The translations under genes were made by a program, and so were the position numbers. A stretch of DNA of 64,000 nucleotides from Ophiura sarsii (taxonomy: Eukaryota; Echinodermata; Ophiuroidea; Amphilepidida; Ophiuridae), in NCBI GenBank assembly GCA_035610835.1, contig CM069444.1, forward strand, positions 4,825,172 through 4,889,171. Direction: 5' to 3'. Positions 60,401 through 64,000 of the stretch are shown here, piece after piece; the stretch's first letter is position 1, and the number at the start of each line of letters is the position of its first letter. The notes below the pieces were generated by a model. The model did no database searches and was not told the origin of the DNA. It saw nothing but the letters and a program-made list of their open reading frames with translations.

Positions 60401-63400
60401 GCTGGGAAGCGATAACTTGAAACAGCGGCCGCAATTTTTAGATCACGTCAGAATTTGTATATGAAATCAATCGTGTTATTTTCCGCCCCAATGTAAATAC
60501 CAGGGGCGGAAAATAACACGATTGATTTCATATACAAATTCTGACGTGGTCTAAATAATATGCGCAAAATATTTTCCTCGCCAATGAAATTCTTTGGCGG
60601 GAATCTTGTTATGAACTTTTGTTGGTTAAAATTATGATGCCTTAACCAACGTTGAATAAAGTAAAAATTAATTATATTTTTGCTCTTTAACCAACGCAGT
60701 ATTATTTTATTTTTTAACCAACGCTTCATTTTTAACCAATGTAGTATACTTTTTTTAACCAACATTCTTTTAACCCATGGTTATTTAATACCTGTTCTGA
60801 GAGTGTATACTACGCCTCTAATTCACTATATGATTATATAAATATATATACCATTGTCAAATAACCCTTGAATGCCCCTTTAATGTTAAATTTCACCCGA
60901 TTTGTCATCATAAAACTATCTATAACGGTCCAAACTAGTTTGCTGATTTATTTAAGCATCGCATGACAGATTAAGGGGGTAGTGGACCCTCAGCATAGCC
61001 TCCGTAAAACTCCGTAACTTCTTCAATATTCATTTAATCTTTACACAAATTATACAGTTTTTTGCAGGAAGGGGTTTAATGAATCCAACCATGATAATGA
61101 AATTGACCATTTTTGAAAAATTATAAAAACACGTTTTTTGACCCATTTTAAGTTCTGCAAAGATAACTCAAAATTTTTATTTTGTCAAATAGGAGTATTC
61201 CTAGGTGGTACGTGAGTGTTTGAGAAATGAATGGCAAACTCTCTGGTGACTCTTCTGCTGGACTTCTCGTTTCGTGATATTTTAAGACCATGAACACCCT
61301 CTTCTATCATGTCTATTGAAAATTGAGGCCGCACCCATGCAGCCATATGGACGTCTGTCTTGTTTTGAAAATGTAGGCCCAATAAACATTTTGTGAAACC
61401 TCGTCAAAAGGACTGGTTCGAATCATGTAACAAACCTCTTTATATTCAGTTCTGCTTGGATACACAGGCACTCATTCTATTATTTAAACCTATTCAATCT
61501 CAATTATTTTGCATAACACTGGTGAAGGGCAATCGTACAAGTGGAAGTTGTATCTTAGGAGTAAACCTTCGAAACTGGCACAACATCGATTCTGGGTAGC
61601 TCTAGTTAATTGTCCATATCTCAGGATTGACAAATCCAAATCAGATCAAATAAACGGCATCTGAAAGCTGAGTGTTTTCCCTTTCCGTGTGTATAAACAT
61701 ATTGCACCAAACCTTAAAGACTTCATGGTCGGTCAACAAGTTGCGCAAATATGTGCAATTTTTTTAGGGACACCCGGTATATCGTTTGCTGAGTATGATT
61801 CGTCGAACTAAAATCCTTGTTATGGGTTACTTTTCCCTTCTTTTAGATTCCGCGTTAAGGGTAGTTTTTGGGAGTGGATTCACAAGGATGTTTACAACTT
61901 TTATACATGAGTGCCCCCCCCCCGGGTTTAGGGCACATGAGGTTCTTGTATTATGGGGTATCTGGAATATTAATGGCACCTGTGATAACTGAATTTTAAG
62001 AGTACACATCCCATTAACTCCCAACCTAACCCGAGAACCGCCCAACCCACGATCCGCGAATTCTACAGACTGTAACAAAAAGAGTTATACAATCGCAATT
62101 TTATTTTTAATCCAATGTTGAAATCATGCAATGTCAAAATTGTTTACACTCTGTGTTAAATTCCGTTTTGGCTACCAGAATCATTTTATTTCGTCTTTTT
62201 AACTACTTGCGTTTAATATTTATAACTAATCTACTAAGTCACCTAGAAATCGGGTTGGGCCACTTTCACAATATCATACAATCTTATATCATTAGAATGA
62301 AAGTTCATCTGTGTTGGTGATGAATAATATGAAGTTAAACTTTCGATCTCAACACAATAAATAATTACCTGGAATTTTCAGGTGTTACTACACCTTTCAT
62401 CAGCAGACTAATGACTCGACTTGACCTTTTGGAGGTGTGACGTCAGAATCGGGTCAACAAAGACGGGGGCAGGTACAAATTACCAAGAGTCTATGACCCG
62501 ATTCCGACGTCACACCTCCAAAAGGTCAAGTCGAGTCATTAGTCTGCTGATGAAAGGTGTAGTAACACCTGAAAATTCCAGGTAATTAATTCTTGTGTTG
62601 AGATCGAAAGTTTAACTTCATATTAAACTTATATCATGTATAAATTAAATGGTTAGGGTATCATGCAAGGAACATTAAAATATAATTCTTTTTCAAATAG
62701 TTTTATTTAATTTGAATAAATGAATTCATAAAATAAATAAATAATATTTAGACATAACCTTCTTTGTTATACTTTTAACCACTTGAAATGAACCATTGTT
62801 GTCTAACAAGAGCGCTTTACTACTATGTTCCTGGTTCAATTCCATTTATATTCATCCCAGTAGTTTTATCATTGATTAAACCAGCGTGGCCCAGGTGATT
62901 TCATGACTACTTTAGACAATTTATCATATCTCTGCTTACCGACCATCGATTGTCAAGAAACAAAGCTTATTCGAAAGCTAAGAATGAATTCCACTCGCAT
63001 GCCATTAAAGCTCGAAACAGAAATTTCACGGGAGATATTTTTAATATTTTTTTACAAACTGTAGAACTCTTTTTGTTACAGCCTGTAGTGTAGTACTAAA
63101 CCTTTAATAATAATTACTCCCAAAATTTAGTTAAATATCACTGCTTGAAATATATTACATGTTAATCTATTACTAGGAAACCGCGTTTTTTATGTCAAAT
63201 ATTTTATTATTATTCCATCAAGAGTCCAATCAATGTACAATTCATAATCTTCACCATGTTCATGCGATATGAAAATGGAAACCACAATTTTGGTACAAGT
63301 TCGCCCCACCGATATGCATTTGTTCAACCACAACTTTAAAATGGAATGTCCGATTTCAGTCAAATGAAAAGCATTTTGAAGCTAACATTTTACTGCATAT

Positions 63401-64000
63401 GATGTTTGCAATATCTCATATTGCCGTAACTATTCAAAATATTTCCCCAAAGACCCCCTTAAAATACAATATAATCAGAAGCATAAAGTAAGCAAATTGG
63501 ATACCTGTATACATGTATACAATGAACGTACGACCACTCTGGGGACGAGCTTTGCTGAGTTTAAAATCAGGTTTTGTTAAACACGTCGCATAAAAGATAA
63601 ACTCGCGTATAGTGAATACACGAGTAACCGTGTTTAGTACGAGAATGTTTTGTAATGTCTAATTTGCATTTTTTCACACAATTTTCACTTTTCACTTGAC
63701 TTATAATCTAGATTACCTGACAGAGCAGCTGAATAGAGGGATGCGCCATTGGGAACTTCGAACATGTATCCGGTTTGTACAGAGAACGGATGAAGATAAT
63801 TACATTCGATTTGTTCGCGAGTCTGGGTGAGAATGACTTTAAAAAAAAATCAAAATGCCTTAAATCTATCTATCTATCTATCTATCTATCTAAAAATTCA
63901 AAGTTTAGACCTTCCGAGAAAAGGAGTCGTTACTCTGATTTTCATGCTTGCGCAATCGTCAGACGACAAGACATATCTATCTATCTATCTATCTATGTTA
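48354..64000 (+). CDS. Gene B: tandem paralogue of gene A, 5' part only (runs off the window)
   Basis: Exons 48354-48485, 53177-53372, (57728-57835) and 63712-63826 are visible; the rest, including the HExxH active site, lies beyond 64000. Exon 1 encodes MARHSAVAGFLL and differs from A by a seven-residue extension at its end (44 versus 37 codons). Exon 2 keeps FEGDM and RWTDNTVPYEID. The last visible exon keeps MRHWELRTCIRFV. Phases match gene A throughout. A ShKT exon absent from gene A lies between exon 2 and the helix-A exon. Intron 1 is 4.7 kb (2.6 kb in A) and intron 2 is 10.3 kb (2.9 kb in A), the excess being transposons and tandem arrays. A secreted astacin protease is expected, with activity not assessable here. 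Confidence 0.85.
48551..48861 (+). mobile_element. tRNA-derived SINE (gene B intron 1)
   Basis: A-box-like TGGTCTAGTGGATA and B-box-like GAGTTTGAGCCC, then the CCTTGGGCAAGGTACTT body, and a GTAGAT-type tail. Gene A intron 1 has the empty site (CTTATTGGACATACCTGCTG). Confidence 0.75.
49331..49555 (-). mobile_element. LINE 3' tail
   Basis: (ATTT)n then AACAGCGGCACCCGTCTACC, closely like the 3' UTR of the palindromic LINE near 8525 (CAGCGGCACCCACCTGGAGG). A 5'-truncated copy of a related family. Confidence 0.65.
49556..50641. mobile_element. TA element, CAGGGTGTATCAAAAAAACG family, copy 1
   Basis: Ends CAGGGTGTATCAAAAAAACG and inverse with TA at the borders. Aligns along its length with 58540-59642. 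Only short broken frames. Confidence 0.8.
50642..52427. other. Body of the 48973-52429 element: no coding region recognised
   Basis: AT-rich. No transposase motif could be read on either strand. Confidence 0.35.
52640..52970. repeat. TTTCGAGTT array with inverted return (gene B intron 1)
   Basis: Orthologous in position to 19375-19640 but longer, with about eight clean 21-bp units. The heptad Ser/Lys/Glu frames it creates on both strands are by-products of the period. Confidence 0.8.
53177..53372 (+). CDS. Gene B exon 2: propeptide and start of the astacin domain
   Basis: 65 codons plus one base, two codons shorter than gene A exon 2 before the FEGDM switch. The rest aligns without gaps, ending YEIDSGI at an ATAG/GTAATT donor, phase 1. 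Confidence 0.9.
53790..53860. repeat. 11-bp tandem repeat GTTGGCACAAC, about six units
   Basis: Perfect GTTGGCACAAC units in gene B intron 2. The 11-codon periodic frames are artefacts. Confidence 0.9.
54083..54128. repeat. Perfect palindrome with 20-bp arms
   Basis: AACTTCTATTAACATGTTAT and its exact inverse around a 6-base loop (ATTTAA). Confidence 0.9.
54150..54835. repeat. TACGTT/AACGTA array, first block
   Basis: Begins with TACGTTGGTGTACGTTGGTG-type words and turns near 54480-54600 into the inverse AACGTATGACTAACGTA, so the block can fold back on itself. Confidence 0.75.
54942..55770. mobile_element. Foldback element with GCCCTGTCACACCAT termini and TACGTT-rich arms
   Basis: Ends GCCCTGTCACACCATGGCG and CTATGGTGTGACAGGGC are inverted. 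Its inner TACGTTGGTGTACGTTGG words repeat those of 54150-54835. No coding frame. The class is unclear. Confidence 0.7.
55800..56142 (+). pseudogene. SINE head fused to a LINE reverse-transcriptase fragment
   Basis: TGGTCTAGTGGTTAAG resembles a SINE A box. It is followed at once by an RT stretch: YINDLP, IFADDTN (motif C), then after a frameshift NELNNISNWFKLNKLSLKI. The fragment ends near 56142. Dead. Confidence 0.7.
56939..57216. mobile_element. TTAA-flanked element with tRNA-like core, copy 1
   Basis: Ends TTAACCCTAACC and GGTTAGGGTTAA. Inside is a tRNA-like segment (about 57070-57145) with A-box TGGCGCACTGG and B-box GGTTCGAGCCC. The combination of a piggyBac-like border and a Pol III-like promoter is unusual. 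Confidence 0.75.
57276..57554. mobile_element. TTAA-flanked element with tRNA-like core, copy 2
   Basis: Same orientation as copy 1, about 60 bp further on. The tRNA-like segment at 57410-57477 has a perfectly paired 7-bp outer stem (GCCACCG with CGGTGGC) but no proper anticodon or T stem, so it is not an intact tRNA gene. Confidence 0.75.
57728..57835 (+). CDS. Gene B extra exon: ShKT domain
   Basis: 36 codons, phase 1-1, after TTTTCAG and before GTAAGT. Six Cys with the ShKT pattern, including GECTNNPNYML and CPISCEAC. ShKT modules are small disulfide-rich domains, usually C-terminal in animal astacins. Here the exon lies between the exon for the first beta strand and the exon for helix A of the catalytic domain, and it keeps the reading frame. 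No counterpart is visible in gene A intron 2. It could be constitutive, alternative, or a stray exon. Confidence 0.8.
58540..59642. mobile_element. TA element, CAGGGTGTATCAAAACAAACG family, copy 2 (gene B intron)
   Basis: Same ends and interior as 49556-50641. An 84-codon frame at 59196-59450 is broken in the other copy and has no recognised domain, so the element is taken as nonautonomous. Confidence 0.8.
59968..60807. mobile_element. TIR element of GGTTAAA/TTTAACC words (gene B intron)
   Basis: Ends TACACTCTCAGAACA and TGTTCTGAGAGTGTA are perfect inverses with TA at the borders. Inside, GTTGGTTAAAATTTTAACCA-like words throughout. A separate strong hairpin is nested at 60441-60551. Confidence 0.85.
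60441..60551. repeat. Near-perfect hairpin with about 48-bp arms
   Basis: GATCACGTCAGAATTTGTAT and onward pairs with its inverse across a 13-base loop near 60490-60502, with essentially one mismatch. The stem includes TTATTTTCCGCCCC. Confidence 0.88.
61575..61784. mobile_element. Solo terminal region related to the 41061-43844 element
   Basis: GGTAGCTCTAGTTAATTGTC and the conserved CATATCTCAGGATTGACAAA block, ending at a diverged GGGACACCCGGTA. The partner end was not found. Confidence 0.6.
62064..63087. mobile_element. TA element, TACAGNCTGTAAC family, copy 2, with nested foldback
   Basis: Ends TACAGACTGTAACAAAAAG and inverse with TA borders. Aligns in reverse with 5727-6411. The extra length is an insertion at about 62300-62630 bordered by TTATATCAT on both sides. 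Confidence 0.78.
62314..62625. mobile_element. Foldback insertion with long near-perfect arms
   Basis: ATGAAGTTAAACTTTCGATC through GACGTCA pairs with its inverse over about 120 bp around a short centre near 62470. Absent from the sister element at 5727-6411. A 9-bp flanking repeat could suggest a Mutator-like class. Confidence 0.75.
63712..63826 (+). CDS. Gene B astacin helix-A exon
   Basis: 38 codons plus two bases, the same length and phases as gene A exon 3. Encodes RGMRHWELRTCIRFVQRTDED; changes versus A are mainly at the start (DYLTEQLN against ASETEILD) and near the end. The following GCWSYVG exon must lie past 64000. Confidence 0.88.
63868..63994. repeat. Two (CTAT)n microsatellites
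   Basis: (CTAT)n at 63868-63893 and again at 63971-63995, in the gene B intron after the helix-A exon. Confidence 0.9.

Overview
This is eukaryotic genomic DNA: spliced genes with long introns, dense nested transposons, one 100-N assembly gap and no bacterial-style gene packing. Astacin, LDLa, CUB and ShKT exons, tRNA-derived SINE heads and several non-LTR retrotransposon families suggest a marine invertebrate deuterostome, most plausibly an echinoderm. The species cannot be read from the window and this placement is inference. The only host genes I can support are two tandem, same-strand astacin-family metalloprotease genes. Gene A (17061-36345) is complete. Twelve exons splice in frame to a 707-residue secreted zinc protease with the order signal peptide, propeptide with FEGD switch, astacin catalytic domain, acidic linker, Ig-like domain, LDLa, CUB, and a CBM2-like C-terminal domain. 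Gene B (48354 to beyond the window end) is its paralogue. Its signal-peptide, propeptide and first catalytic exons are present, plus one extra in-frame ShKT exon that would sit inside the catalytic domain. Homology between the copies starts at about 15795 and 46761 and runs through promoter, exons and introns, so this is a segmental tandem duplication with a unit of roughly 31 kb or more. Layout: 1-15400 is gene-poor and holds transposon debris, including a near-perfect 1.78-kb inverted repeat of a LINE (8511-12389). 15400-36345 is the gene A promoter and gene. 36346-46760 is intergenic and largely a LINE on the minus strand broken by at least four younger DNA transposons (40240-45175). 46761-64000 is the gene B promoter and 5' gene, with introns enlarged by nested TA-target elements, a SINE, TTAA elements and long tandem arrays. 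Because A and B are paralogous, each serves as an empty-site control for insertions in the other, and several insertions can be delimited to the base with their target-site duplications. A recurring theme is intronic and intergenic arrays built from short self-complementary words, a different word in each array, often bounded by terminal inverted repeats. Transcribed, these would fold into dense hairpins. Outside the two astacin genes I see no convincing host coding sequence. Most open frames are transposon remnants or translated simple repeats.
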